From assembly GCA_029976805.1 (NCBI GenBank), contig JAPOLY010000013.1, positions 1 to 46,096 of the forward strand: 46,096 nucleotides of DNA, read 5' to 3'. Below the pieces are notes generated by a model. The model was not told the origin of the DNA. It made no database searches and saw nothing but the letters and a program-made list of their open reading frames with translations. A program made the position numbers and the translations under genes. Shown here piece after piece: positions 30,064 to 39,278 of this stretch. The stretch's first letter is position 1, and every line of letters starts with the position of its first letter. Source of the stretch: a bacterium (GTDB taxonomy: Bacteria; Planctomycetota; UBA8108; UBA1146).

Positions 30064-32133
30064 TTACCCGGCCATTTTCATAAACAGGGGAACGAAGACC
30101 AGGCTGACGATGGTCATCAGCTTGATCAGGATGTTCAGAGACGGGCCGCTCGTGTCCTTAAAGGGGTCACCGACGGTATCACCCACCACTGCGGCCTTAT
30201 GGGATTCGGATCCCTTACCACCGTGGGCACCGGTTTCGATGTACTTCTTGGCATTGTCCCAGGCTCCTCCGGCATTCGACATGAAGATGGCGAAGAGGAC
30301 TCCGGTGACCAGAGCACCTGCGAGAAGACCTCCGAGAGCTTTGACGCCGAGAACACAGCCAACGGCGATCGGAACCGCCACAGCCAAAAGGCCGGGAAGC
30401 ATCATTTCCTTCAGGGAGCCTTGTGTGGAGATCTCCACACAGGCCGCGTAGTCCGGCTTGGCCTTCCCTTCGAGGATCCCGGGAATCTCACGGAACTGGC
30501 GACGAACTTCTTCGATCATCGCACCCGCCGCACGTCCCACGGCCTTCATCGTCAGTGCAGAGAAGAGGAAAGTCATGACCGCACCCAGGAAAAGGCCGAT
30601 GGTGACTTCAGTATCGAGAATGTTCAATCCACTCACCTCCGCTTCTTTAGCGAAGGTGTTGAAGAGAGCAAGAGAAGTCAGAGCAGCAGAACCGATCGCG
30701 AAGCCTTTGCCGATCGCGGCGGTGGTGTTACCCACTGCATCGAGAGCGTCCGTGCGTTGGCGAACTTCCGGATCACACTCGGCCATTTCAGCAATACCAC
30801 CCGCATTGTCTGCAACGGGACCGTAAGCATCGATGCCCAATGAGATACCCAGAGTCGAAAGCATTCCAACCGCACTCAGGGAGATTCCGTAGAGACCGCC
30901 GTAATTGTAAGCCAGGTAAATGGCAACGCAGATCCACAGTACAGGCCACACCGTCGATTGCATGCCGATGGCGAGTCCACTGATGATGTTGGTCGCGGTT
31001 CCCTGCTCAGAATCTGCCGCAATCTTTTGTGCGTGGGGTGCCTGCTCGGAGGTGTAGTGCTCGGTGATCTTGCCGATGATGATTCCGAGGACCAGTCCAC
31101 CGACGAGACAAAAGTAGATATTCCACTTGTCGTAGGTGGTGTCACCATCCACAAACTCGCCTGCGGGCATGCCAGTGAAGACCAGGTAAGCCAATCCGGC
31201 AAAGATACCGCTGGCGAGCAGCAAACCATTGAAAAGGGCAGAGTGAATCTTGCTCTCATCCGTGGTTTTGACGACTGCGGTACCCACCAGCGACGCAAGA
31301 GTACCGAGGGCACAAAGGACCATCGGCAGGACGATCCACTGGGTCGCAGCTTCACTGGCGGTCCCGTAAGCGGCCAGGGCAAGAGCCATGCAGGCGATCA
31401 TTGATCCGACGTAGGACTCAAAGAGGTCTGCGCCCATACCGGCCACGTCACCCACATTGTCACCGACGTTGTCAGCGATGGTCGCTGGATTCCTCGGGTC
31501 ATCCTCGGGGATTCCCGCTTCCACCTTTCCGACCAGGTCGGCTCCGACATCCGCAGCCTTCGTGAAGATTCCGCCACCCACACGGGCAAACAGAGCGATG
31601 CTGGAGGCACCGAAGGAGAAGCCGAAGAGCGGTGCGATAAAGTCGGCACCGGCAATCTGGCCCTTCCAGTAGGTGAAGAGAATCGTGACTCCCAACAACC
31701 CAAGGCCAACCACGGTCAAACCCATGACGGCTCCGGAACGGAAGGCAACGGTCAAGGCACCGGCGAGACTACTTTTGGCAGCCTCGGTTGTTCTGACGGC
31801 ACTCAGGGTGGCAGTCTTCATGCCGATCCAACCGGCAATTCCACTCGCAACGGCACCGACCACGTAAGAGATGGCCGTCTCCTTGTTGACACCAACCGCC
31901 AGAGCGATCGCGACCACGAGAGCAAATCCGGAGAGGATCTTGTACTCGGTGCGCAGGAATGCCATGGCACCCTCCTGCACCGCACCGGCCAGTTCTTTCA
32001 TGCGGTCAGTTCCGGCGGACTGCTTCTTGATCCAGCCATTCAGATAGAAGGCATAGATCAGGGCCAGAATGGAAAGGCCTGCACCCAGGTAGGCCCCTTG
32101 TTCGGTAAAGAGGTATGCGTTCAATGCATCCAT
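30064..32133 (-). CDS. hppA: Membrane-bound ion-pumping pyrophosphatase, K+-dependent type
   Basis: This 689-residue protein starts at the ATG after GGAGGAACACG; the frame is open upstream but noncoding. It is strongly hydrophobic throughout (about 16 spans). The pyrophosphate-binding signature [11 protein letters not shown] (195-205) is followed by [22 protein letters not shown] (220-241). [10 protein letters not shown] (468-477) has Ala where K+-independent enzymes have Lys, which predicts K+ dependence. It pumps H+ and/or Na+ out of the cytoplasm using PPi from biosynthesis. Which ion is moved cannot be settled by eye. It has a possible own promoter, a leader hairpin and a strong terminator, so it is a single-gene unit. 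Confidence 0.96.
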   Translation of the reverse strand: MDALNAYLFTEQGAYLGAGLSILALIYAFYLNGWIKKQSAGTDRMKELAGAVQEGAMAFLRTEYKILSGFALVVAIALAVGVNKETAISYVVGAVASGIAGWIGMKTATLSAVRTTEAAKSSLAGALTVAFRSGAVMGLTVVGLGLLGVTILFTYWKGQIAGADFIAPLFGFSFGASSIALFARVGGGIFTKAADVGADLVGKVEAGIPEDDPRNPATIADNVGDNVGDVAGMGADLFESYVGSMIACMALALAAYGTASEAATQWIVLPMVLCALGTLASLVGTAVVKTTDESKIHSALFNGLLLASGIFAGLAYLVFTGMPAGEFVDGDTTYDKWNIYFCLVGGLVLGIIIGKITEHYTSEQAPHAQKIAADSEQGTATNIISGLAIGMQSTVWPVLWICVAIYLAYNYGGLYGISLSAVGMLSTLGISLGIDAYGPVADNAGGIAEMAECDPEVRQRTDALDAVGNTTAAIGKGFAIGSAALTSLALFNTFAKEAEVSGLNILDTEVTIGLFLGAVMTFLFSALTMKAVGRAAGAMIEEVRRQFREIPGILEGKAKPDYAACVEISTQGSLKEMMLPGLLAVAVPIAVGCVLGVKALGGLLAGALVTGVLFAIFMSNAGGAWDNAKKYIETGAHGGKGSESHKAAVVGDTVGDPFKDTSGPSLNILIKLMTIVSLVFVPLFMKMAG

Positions 32134-32162
32134 CGTGTTCCTCCATCTTTCTGATCGGAAAG

Positions 32163-32188
32163 GTGGACCGCAGGCAATATGCGGCCAC
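32163..32188 (-). other. Leader hairpin upstream of hppA
   Basis: GTGGACCGCA and TGCGGCCAC can pair with one bulged base around a 7-nt loop, about 30 nt before the hppA start codon. It may shape translation or be incidental. Confidence 0.35.
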
Positions 32189-32224
32189 TTAGCAGGCCTC
32201 GGGGCCCACTTTCCGGAAAGAAGG

Positions 32225-32253
32225 CTTCTACCAGAATCCGACGGCCACGGCAA
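32225..32253 (-). promoter_or_regulatory. Candidate hppA promoter
   Basis: On the minus strand, TTGCCG (32253-32248), a 17-nt spacer and TAGAAG (32230-32225), each matching the consensus at four of six positions. It predicts a leader of about 85 nt. Confidence 0.35.
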
Positions 32254-32321
32254 CCGAACCGGAATCGTTATCTGGCACCTAAAGCCCTGAAAGGAAGAGA
32301 CTTACACCAAAAACAGAGTTT

Positions 32322-33677
32322 TCACTTCAACTCGATATATTGGCCATTGTTCTGCTGAGCGAGGTTTTTCATGAAGGAACGCAGTTTTTTCCCTGCCTGG
32401 GCAAAACCCACCGTATTCAGGCGAACACGCTTGAATCGGTTTGCTTCCCGGACCCACTGAAGGATCGGGCCGGTGTCCAGGAGGGTGTTGTCTCTGCGGG
32501 GAGCTCCGTCGGAGAGCAGGAAGATGGCACGCAAATTACCGGCACTGAAAGCCTGACGAAGGGCATGATCGGTCCACGTCTCTCCCTGTGCCTCAAAGTT
32601 GCGCACGTAGGTGACTGCTTCCCGCTTGTTTCGCCCTGTCGCCTTCTTTAGCCCCTGCGACATCATTTTGATTTCATGATTGAACGTAATGATGTTGAAC
32701 ATGACATCATCAGGGAGTTTTTCGATGGTTCGAATCAGTTCGTTCTGGACACGCTTGAGTCTTTGGCGGGCAGGGTTTGGAGCCATATCCTTCGGCTTGT
32801 CGGTATCGGGAGCCCCCACACCCGTTCCACCGGGTTGCTTGTCCCCCGGTTCTTCCGGCAACGCGTCGATCTTCTCCATGCTTCCTGAGACGTCGAGAAG
32901 AAAGATGACGTTCTTAGCCACCACTTCCATTCCGAAGAATGCCGGAGGATCTCTCCGAACTGACGTCATGCCTTTCTTTGCGCTCCCCTTTGCCGGTTTT
33001 TTGTAATTGTCTTTGCGGGGAGCCCAAAAGTTGCGCCAGTCATCCGCGTTGCGAAAATCTTCCCCGGTAATCTTCAGCAGGCACTTGCGGATTTCATAAG
33101 CCAAAAGGGAATCCGCATTACGAGCTTTTTCGAGCCGGGCCAATGCCTCGATCAGATGATCGACCGAAGCCAGGTTCTCCTTCTTCGCCAAAGCTTCCAC
33201 GGAAGTCAACGCCACCGTCGGATCCCTGTCGTAGAGATTGGTCAGAACAGCCTTGTTCGCTTCCAGTTCTTTTCGATTGGCCAGAACCAGAGTCAGGATC
33301 ACCCGAACCGGAGCACGTCGATCTTCGGTAGCCAATTTACAGACACGCTCGAAAGCGTCACCAGCCGGAAGGCCCACCAACTTGGACCCGATGTACCGTT
33401 CTATTCCGTAGTGGTCCCCCCCCAAACCGACACTGACCAATGCATCGATCGCCTTGGGGGTCCCGATTTTGATCAATCGATCGACTGCGACGGAGGCAGG
33501 ATCAAACTTGTCACCACGAATAGCAGCGGAAAGCCTCTTCTTCTCCGAATTCACGTCTCCATGAACCTGGGGGGTCACCCCCAGTGAACCGAGGAAAACT
33601 AGAAGAAACAGAACTGCCAACGGTACAGCCTGGGATCGCTGCACCACCTTTGAACAAGTGGGATTCAGGGGCTCCAT
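32322..33677 (-). CDS. Exported HEAT-repeat plus von Willebrand factor A domain protein
   Basis: This 451-residue protein starts at the ATG (33675-33677) after AAGGAT. A signal segment (15-40) precedes a region of HEAT-like helical repeats (about 45-205) with DRLIKIGTPKAIDALVSVGL-type units. A VWA domain (about 255-451) has an intact MIDAS: DVSGSM (D262, S264, S266), Thr in ETWTDHAL and Asp in LLSDGAPRR. An insertion rich in Pro/Gly/Asp (about 274-300) sits right after the MIDAS loop. VWA domains bind protein partners through a divalent metal ion. It is probably periplasmic or surface-exposed; partner unknown. Divergent from the zincin lipoprotein gene at 33927. Confidence 0.85.
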   Translation of the reverse strand: MEPLNPTCSKVVQRSQAVPLAVLFLLVFLGSLGVTPQVHGDVNSEKKRLSAAIRGDKFDPASVAVDRLIKIGTPKAIDALVSVGLGGDHYGIERYIGSKLVGLPAGDAFERVCKLATEDRRAPVRVILTLVLANRKELEANKAVLTNLYDRDPTVALTSVEALAKKENLASVDHLIEALARLEKARNADSLLAYEIRKCLLKITGEDFRNADDWRNFWAPRKDNYKKPAKGSAKKGMTSVRRDPPAFFGMEVVAKNVIFLLDVSGSMEKIDALPEEPGDKQPGGTGVGAPDTDKPKDMAPNPARQRLKRVQNELIRTIEKLPDDVMFNIITFNHEIKMMSQGLKKATGRNKREAVTYVRNFEAQGETWTDHALRQAFSAGNLRAIFLLSDGAPRRDNTLLDTGPILQWVREANRFKRVRLNTVGFAQAGKKLRSFMKNLAQQNNGQYIELK

Positions 33678-33926
33678 GGTCAATCCTTCTGCGGAATCAC
33701 GGGTCTCAATGGATCACTTTTTGGGACATTAAAAGTAACCCTGAGTACCATTCTAGCCCGTTTTCAACGGTTCCGGTAGGTCTGGCCCACCCACCGATTG
33801 GCCCATTCGGGCAGGGGTATCGTATTCTTCTTGGTCCTGCGATGGGAATGCCATCGCCACAGTACCGAATAACGGATTTCACTCCATTGAGAGGGGGAGG
33901 GAAGTCCACTGATAGATCGTATAGCG

Positions 33927-36020
33927 ATGACCCTCTTGAAGAGACTCTTCCTTTTCGTGGCTGCATTGCCACTTCTGGCAGTCCTCGCCGGTTGCGGTGG
34001 TGGAAAAAAAGCCAGCGCCGACGCCACTCCACCCCTGATTGAATTTTTTACCGTCCAAGTGGAGGGCGAGGAGGCCGCCGTTGACTTCACGATCGTCGAT
34101 CCCACAGAGAGTGAATGGACAGCGACGATTCATTTCAGTGAAGATCTTGGACAACATTGGGCCCCACTCTCTTCCGCTTCCCTGCTCGATGCAGAAATAC
34201 TGCTGTCCCCTCCCTTCCAGCCTGTCAAAAGGATCTGGAACTGCAGAAATGACCTGAGTTCGATTCCCCAGGCAGACGTCATCCTCGAAGTACGAATCAA
34301 GGATATGAACGGGGAGGTCGTCAATAGCTTGCAGAGTGACACCATCTCCATCGGAGAGTCTGAAGCACCGGTCTACACTTCTGTCGAAGTTCCCGCAGGC
34401 CCTCTCGGAGGCCTGGTCAGTATTACCGGAAGTGTCATCGATCCGGATCACGATCACCTGACTTTGACCATGGAATGGTCCGCCACCGGAGGAGCTCCCT
34501 GGTCACCGGCAACGCTGATCAACGGTCCCGTCGTGATCCCCCCATCCAGCGATGGAAAACCGGCGAACTTTGAAATCGTTTGGGATGCCCAGACGGATAC
34601 CCCGGACACGATCACTCCATTCGCAAAGTTCAGGCTTCTGCTTTCAGATGGAGGAGCCACTTCCAACTGGCTCAGTTCTTTTCTGGCACTGAATACGATT
34701 CCGCCAGACATCGATCTTTTTACGATCGGAGATATCCCTTCGTACATGAATGGTCATGAGCCTTATCAAGGCGGAGGATCTTCGCTGATCCCCTTCATGT
34801 TGACGGTCCCGTCTGCGGGCAGCCTGATTCGTCTCGACTGGAGCCCCGGAAATGGTGGCGCTGCTATCGATCCGCAAAGCCTGATCCTCCTTGCAGATGT
34901 CCCGGTTTTCGGGAATGCCCCGGGAGTGAATCTTGCGTCCTTGATGACACTGGGTGAAACCGGTGCAGAATGGCTGATTCCTTCAGACCAGAATCTGCCC
35001 ACGGGAGACCTGCAACTGACCGCCACGATTCAGGATATTCGTGGAAACATCTCCGAGATCGCTGAGTACTCCATCCATGTGGGCTCAGGCTCCAACTCTG
35101 TAAGACCCTTCGATATTGAGGATCGTTGGTTCATCGATTTCAGTCGTGACCACTTCGAAATCGGCTTCCTCGACGACGGATCAGGCGGAATCACCCCCTT
35201 TGCGCAAAATGGCGGAGACGGTATTCCCGATCACCTTCAGGACCTTTACACCGTTGGCCTGCAATCTTCGATGGATCCTGGAACTTCAAATCCCCTCGAT
35301 GACCATGTTCGCGGACTCGTCGAAAATCAGGTCATTGAACGGATTCGGATTCTGTTCGAAAAAACCGAACTCTCCGACCTGCAGCCAAGGATCTCCTTCC
35401 AGGGAACCGCATTCAATTACAACAGTGCCCTGGGAATCGGTGGTGACGATACAACTGTGGAAAGCTTTGCCCTGGGGCGAGCGACCTTTGACGCACGCAA
35501 CCAGCATTACGACGATGAGCGTGTGTCCGGCAGAGGTGTTTTCTCTTCAAACATGGTCCAGTACTACTGGGGAAGCGGAACCTTTTTAAGCCGTTTCGGA
35601 GCACTCATTCCCGGTTATGGAAACCCGGTAGGAACCCACTCCGAAGACACACTGGTTCTCTCACCCGGATTTGACAGAACAAACCCATCCAACAGTGCCA
35701 GTGCAAACGCACGATTTGATGACATCTGGAGCGCCATTGATGCCTGGAGTCGATTGATCAGTGTCGTCGCAACCCATGAGATTGGCCATGCCATTGGACT
35801 CTGCACCAATGGACACCCCCCACTGGGGCTCTTCGGTGGAGTCACGAGTGCTGATTTCACGGGCTATTTCACAACTCCTTATCACGTCGATACTCCTGGA
35901 AACAACATCATGTCTTCAGCACTGGGATTGACGTCCGCCCTCGTCGAAGGACCTGCGGGCTATCGATTCAACGAATTGAACCAAGCTTATATCGCCGAGT
36001 GGATCGTGCTCGAGAACTGA
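33927..36020 (+). CDS. Lipoprotein with zincin-type HExxH motif, possible metalloprotease
   Basis: This 697-residue protein has a signal peptide ending in the lipobox LAVLAGC, followed by GGGKK. The central region (about 35-390) has Ig-like/fibronectin-like beta-rich stretches. The C-terminal part (about 400-697) contains HEIGHAIGL (H617, E618, H621, G624), the zinc site of zincin peptidases, with a downstream NNIMSS that resembles a Met-turn (M662). The third metzincin ligand expected at HExxHxxGxxH is Thr here; H630 (NGH) is offset. Zinc geometry is therefore uncertain. It is the first gene of a plus-strand run with the next two genes (15-nt and 3-nt gaps). Confidence 0.8.
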   Translation: MTLLKRLFLFVAALPLLAVLAGCGGGKKASADATPPLIEFFTVQVEGEEAAVDFTIVDPTESEWTATIHFSEDLGQHWAPLSSASLLDAEILLSPPFQPVKRIWNCRNDLSSIPQADVILEVRIKDMNGEVVNSLQSDTISIGESEAPVYTSVEVPAGPLGGLVSITGSVIDPDHDHLTLTMEWSATGGAPWSPATLINGPVVIPPSSDGKPANFEIVWDAQTDTPDTITPFAKFRLLLSDGGATSNWLSSFLALNTIPPDIDLFTIGDIPSYMNGHEPYQGGGSSLIPFMLTVPSAGSLIRLDWSPGNGGAAIDPQSLILLADVPVFGNAPGVNLASLMTLGETGAEWLIPSDQNLPTGDLQLTATIQDIRGNISEIAEYSIHVGSGSNSVRPFDIEDRWFIDFSRDHFEIGFLDDGSGGITPFAQNGGDGIPDHLQDLYTVGLQSSMDPGTSNPLDDHVRGLVENQVIERIRILFEKTELSDLQPRISFQGTAFNYNSALGIGGDDTTVESFALGRATFDARNQHYDDERVSGRGVFSSNMVQYYWGSGTFLSRFGALIPGYGNPVGTHSEDTLVLSPGFDRTNPSNSASANARFDDIWSAIDAWSRLISVVATHEIGHAIGLCTNGHPPLGLFGGVTSADFTGYFTTPYHVDTPGNNIMSSALGLTSALVEGPAGYRFNELNQAYIAEWIVLEN

Positions 36021-36035
36021 TTGCAAAGAGGAAAC

Positions 36036-37142
36036 ATGAACAAGATTTTTTACGGTGTCACGGGATTCATTTGCGGAGTTTTCTTCCTTCATCAGGAGAG
36101 AGCCCTGATTGCCAATGATGATCCCTGGTTGCTATTCCGCCATGCACAAACTGTCGTGGCTGGTGAGGTGACCGAGATACTGCAAGAAGAGAGGGATCTT
36201 CTCTATCACTTGACGGCGGATACGCCCGGGAACCTGTTGTCAGGTTCTTCCGTCAGCTGGTGGAGAGAGCCGGAAGGTGCGGGCACCGAAGGAATCGGCG
36301 CCCAAACCGGCACCCGCGGGGCATGGCTCGTGGCGGCGGAATCGGATGACTTGTACCCGATTCACGTGGCCACGCTCCTGCCTCGCGGATTTTTTCGCAT
36401 GAACGATTTCAGTCAACTCGACGACCTTCGCTTGCTCCTGAAAGAGGAGCCACAATACGACGCTGCCCTGCGCCTGATCGAATCCCCCGATCGGGATATT
36501 CGCCGTATTGCCATCGGCTGGTGGAGTCGATCCGATGTGAAAGTGACAGCAGACCAACAGCGGATTCTCGAAAACAGATTTTCCATGGAGGTCGATCCCG
36601 CATGCCAACGCTCCTGGCTCAACCTGTATCTCAGCAGAGACTGGAAGTTTGAAGCTGCGGGACTCTCTGAACTGATCCCCCATTCACCGGACGGAACAGT
36701 CAGCTGGCTGACGCTTCGCTACCTCGAAAAGTCAGGAACGACTCGCCAGAAAGCCCGTCTGATCAGTTCTTGGCTCAACACTGACAATGCCGGCAAAGCC
36801 AAACTCGCCATTGCATTCCGCAAGCTCAACATGCGTGAAACTCATCCATGGCTGATTCAGGAAATCTCTACTTCCCGCGGAGAACTTCGATTGCTGTGCA
36901 TCGAAACCCTGGCTGCAACAGGAGACTCCAAATCAGAAACCGTCATCGAGTCACTTCTTCAATCGGATTGTGGTCGCACCCGTGAAGCAGTGTTGCGTGG
37001 ACTGGCAAAATCCAATGCTCCCCGTGGGTTTGAGATTCTCAGGCAGAAGGTCCAGGAAATGAATGATCGGGACCCCCTTTATCAACGGGCGAAGTCTCTC
37101 CAATCGGCTCCCAACAGAGTCCAGTCCGGTTCCGGAAAGTAA
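36036..37142 (+). CDS. Exported helical-repeat (HEAT-like) protein, unknown function
   Basis: This 368-residue protein starts at ATG 36036 with AAAGAGGAAAC before it. It has a signal or anchor segment (1-25). The N-terminal part (30-120) is unrecognised. From ~130 on there are repeated amphipathic helices (DAALRLIESPDRDIRRIAIGWW, LLCIETLAATGDSKSETVIESLL, EAVLRGLAKSNAPRGFEILRQ) resembling HEAT or armadillo repeats, which act as protein-binding scaffolds. No catalytic motifs were seen. It lies 15 nt after the zincin lipoprotein gene and 3 nt before the TPR protein gene, so the three are probably one operon working at the envelope. Confidence 0.75.
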   Translation: MNKIFYGVTGFICGVFFLHQERALIANDDPWLLFRHAQTVVAGEVTEILQEERDLLYHLTADTPGNLLSGSSVSWWREPEGAGTEGIGAQTGTRGAWLVAAESDDLYPIHVATLLPRGFFRMNDFSQLDDLRLLLKEEPQYDAALRLIESPDRDIRRIAIGWWSRSDVKVTADQQRILENRFSMEVDPACQRSWLNLYLSRDWKFEAAGLSELIPHSPDGTVSWLTLRYLEKSGTTRQKARLISSWLNTDNAGKAKLAIAFRKLNMRETHPWLIQEISTSRGELRLLCIETLAATGDSKSETVIESLLQSDCGRTREAVLRGLAKSNAPRGFEILRQKVQEMNDRDPLYQRAKSLQSAPNRVQSGSGK

Positions 37143-37145
37143 GAC

Positions 37146-39272
37146 ATGAAGGAAGAGTTCCACTCCCTTTTGAGAAATGCTCTGAAAAGTGGCGAAACGG
37201 GCCATTTCCATGTTGGAAAAGGGTCGCTTTGCCGCAAATACACATTCGATGGAAAAGCAGTTCACGTCAGTACTGGGCAAACCTTGAACTGGTTCCCCAC
37301 AGCCCCTGAACTGCTGAAGTCCATCGAGACTGAAGAACTGGATCGATTACTCGAGTCTTGGCAAAAGGGTGACCATTCCTTAACCAAATGGATGTCCGTT
37401 CTGCTGAGCTCTCTCGATAACAACAGAAACCGGGAAACAAACTCCCTCTTCATCGATGAACTCGTCTTTTCATTCTATTTCTGCAAAGACGGTTTCCTCT
37501 TCGAAAGAGGTCAGACCACTTCAATCCCCAAGGTCGAAAATCAGACGATCAGCCTGAGTGCATCCGATTTGATTCAACGGATTGACCATATTTCGGAAGA
37601 TCTGGTCAGAGCTATTGATCTGTTCCCATCACTCGATGAAGTCTTGATCCAGTCCTCATTGGGCAAGAAAACCCCATCAAAAACACATTCATGGGTATCC
37701 CATCGAATCTTCGATTTGGTCGATGGATTCAGAGATCTTCGGGAAATCATCTCGAGTTCACCTTTTGTTCCCCATATCACCTGGAAGGTTCTGTCTGAAG
37801 GACTACAAAATGGGAAACTGTTGAAAAAACGACTCCCGGAGTTCGATTCCTGCAACCCCTCCAACCTCAACACAAAAGAGCAGAGAGACTTGCTGGATCA
37901 GTTACAGCAAGCCCTCCCACTGGCCGCCAACCCTGTTGCTTTGCTTCATTTGACAGCCAGCACTCTGCAACTCCTTGGTGACCACGAAGCAGCAAGACAT
38001 ACCCAACTCAAAATTATTGAGTCTCACCGGGAATCAAAACGCCTGAAAGAGGCGATTGAGGTACTCGACGAGGTCAGCACAGGTGATTTTGAGAAAGCAG
38101 ACTTGGCTGATCTGCGACAGAAACTGGTCATAGAGCTCGCGGAACAATATCTGTCCGCAGGAGATCTCGACTTGGGCAGACGCTGGCTACGCGAAGCCAT
38201 CGACACCTCTGACGATGATCAGATCCGCCTGGACCTGATCGCCACTTACAAAAACTCCAGTGATCAGATTCGTGAGGGAACCCGCATCGCAACGCGGCTG
38301 TATCGCAGTGGCCAGAAAAGAAGAGCTCTCCGATTGATGGACAGCCTCGAAGCCCTGCATCCCGAAGATGAAGAGATGCAACAATTACGCCTGGAGTTCC
38401 TGATTGATCACGGCGAAATCGAAGCCTCAGAAGAGGCCTTGAAACGAATGGCTTCCAGATTGGCCAATGAAGGGCGCATCAATCGGGCCAGAAAAGTGGC
38501 ACGAAGTCTTTCGCACCTCAAAAAATCCCGGCAAGACACTCCACGAAACTGGTTACCGAACCTGCTGCGGTTGTTACCGCGATTCGTACTGATCTTTTTC
38601 TTTGTCTCGCTTGTCAGCATGGTGATTCTTGCAGAATCCCGTTTGCAAACACTGATTACCAGCGCAGAGACACTTCCCCCATCGGATTGGCAAAGAAACG
38701 CCCGCCCATGGTTGATCCTCTTGCCCGACGGCCCCTGGAAAAGCGGTCTCAATACAGCGGCAGCTCTCGTAGCAGATCGAGAAAAAAATCTGGCACATGA
38801 CTATGCCAGCCAACGTGCTCAAATCCTCGCCGACGCTCGAAAGTACAGACGCCTGGGTTTGCACTCTCGATCTCTCGACCTGTTGAAGAGTGCCGAATTA
38901 CAGGGAGCCCAGGAAGAGTCCCGATCACTCCGGGAGGAATGGGAAAAAGCAGATCGGGAAGCGACCCAACTCAAAAAATCGGCGGAAAAAGCTCTGGCAC
39001 AAGGGGATCTTGCTGCATGCCACCAATTCTTGAGATCGCTGATCCTCGAACACCCGGCCCACGATGAATCGTTGAACCTTCGATTCCCTGTCTTGGTTGA
39101 TTCCGAGCCCGGTACGGTGGTCCACTTCGCAGGCGATCAACTGGAAGTTCCTGCGTTAATACTCGTCCACCCCTTTGACACAACAAAACTGCAACTGCAG
39201 AGAGCCGGCAGGAGTGCAGAATATGTCATCACGGCAGAGGGGCCGCCAATGAGATTTCTTCCATCTCCCTGA
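37146..39272 (+). CDS. TPR-repeat membrane protein with N-terminal DUF4388/PATAN-like domain
   Basis: This is 708 residues, starting 3 nt after the previous stop. The N-terminal ~130 residues (SGETGHFHVGKGSLCRKYTFDGKAVHV) look like the DUF4388/PATAN-type domain found in regulatory proteins, weakly recognised. TPR-like helix pairs occupy about 250-460 (LLDQLQQALPLAANPVALLHLTAS, KRLKEAIEVLDEVS, AEQYLSAGDLDLGRRWLREAI). A single transmembrane segment at about 473-495 (VLIFFFVSLVSMVIL) places the last ~210 residues outside. These contain more helical repeats and a possible PEGA-like beta domain (VDSEPGTVVHFAGD). A cytoplasmic sensor/scaffold joined to a periplasmic binding part is a fair guess. 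Confidence 0.7.
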   Translation: MKEEFHSLLRNALKSGETGHFHVGKGSLCRKYTFDGKAVHVSTGQTLNWFPTAPELLKSIETEELDRLLESWQKGDHSLTKWMSVLLSSLDNNRNRETNSLFIDELVFSFYFCKDGFLFERGQTTSIPKVENQTISLSASDLIQRIDHISEDLVRAIDLFPSLDEVLIQSSLGKKTPSKTHSWVSHRIFDLVDGFRDLREIISSSPFVPHITWKVLSEGLQNGKLLKKRLPEFDSCNPSNLNTKEQRDLLDQLQQALPLAANPVALLHLTASTLQLLGDHEAARHTQLKIIESHRESKRLKEAIEVLDEVSTGDFEKADLADLRQKLVIELAEQYLSAGDLDLGRRWLREAIDTSDDDQIRLDLIATYKNSSDQIREGTRIATRLYRSGQKRRALRLMDSLEALHPEDEEMQQLRLEFLIDHGEIEASEEALKRMASRLANEGRINRARKVARSLSHLKKSRQDTPRNWLPNLLRLLPRFVLIFFFVSLVSMVILAESRLQTLITSAETLPPSDWQRNARPWLILLPDGPWKSGLNTAAALVADREKNLAHDYASQRAQILADARKYRRLGLHSRSLDLLKSAELQGAQEESRSLREEWEKADREATQLKKSAEKALAQGDLAACHQFLRSLILEHPAHDESLNLRFPVLVDSEPGTVVHFAGDQLEVPALILVHPFDTTKLQLQRAGRSAEYVITAEGPPMRFLPSP

Positions 39273-39278
39273 GGGCTC

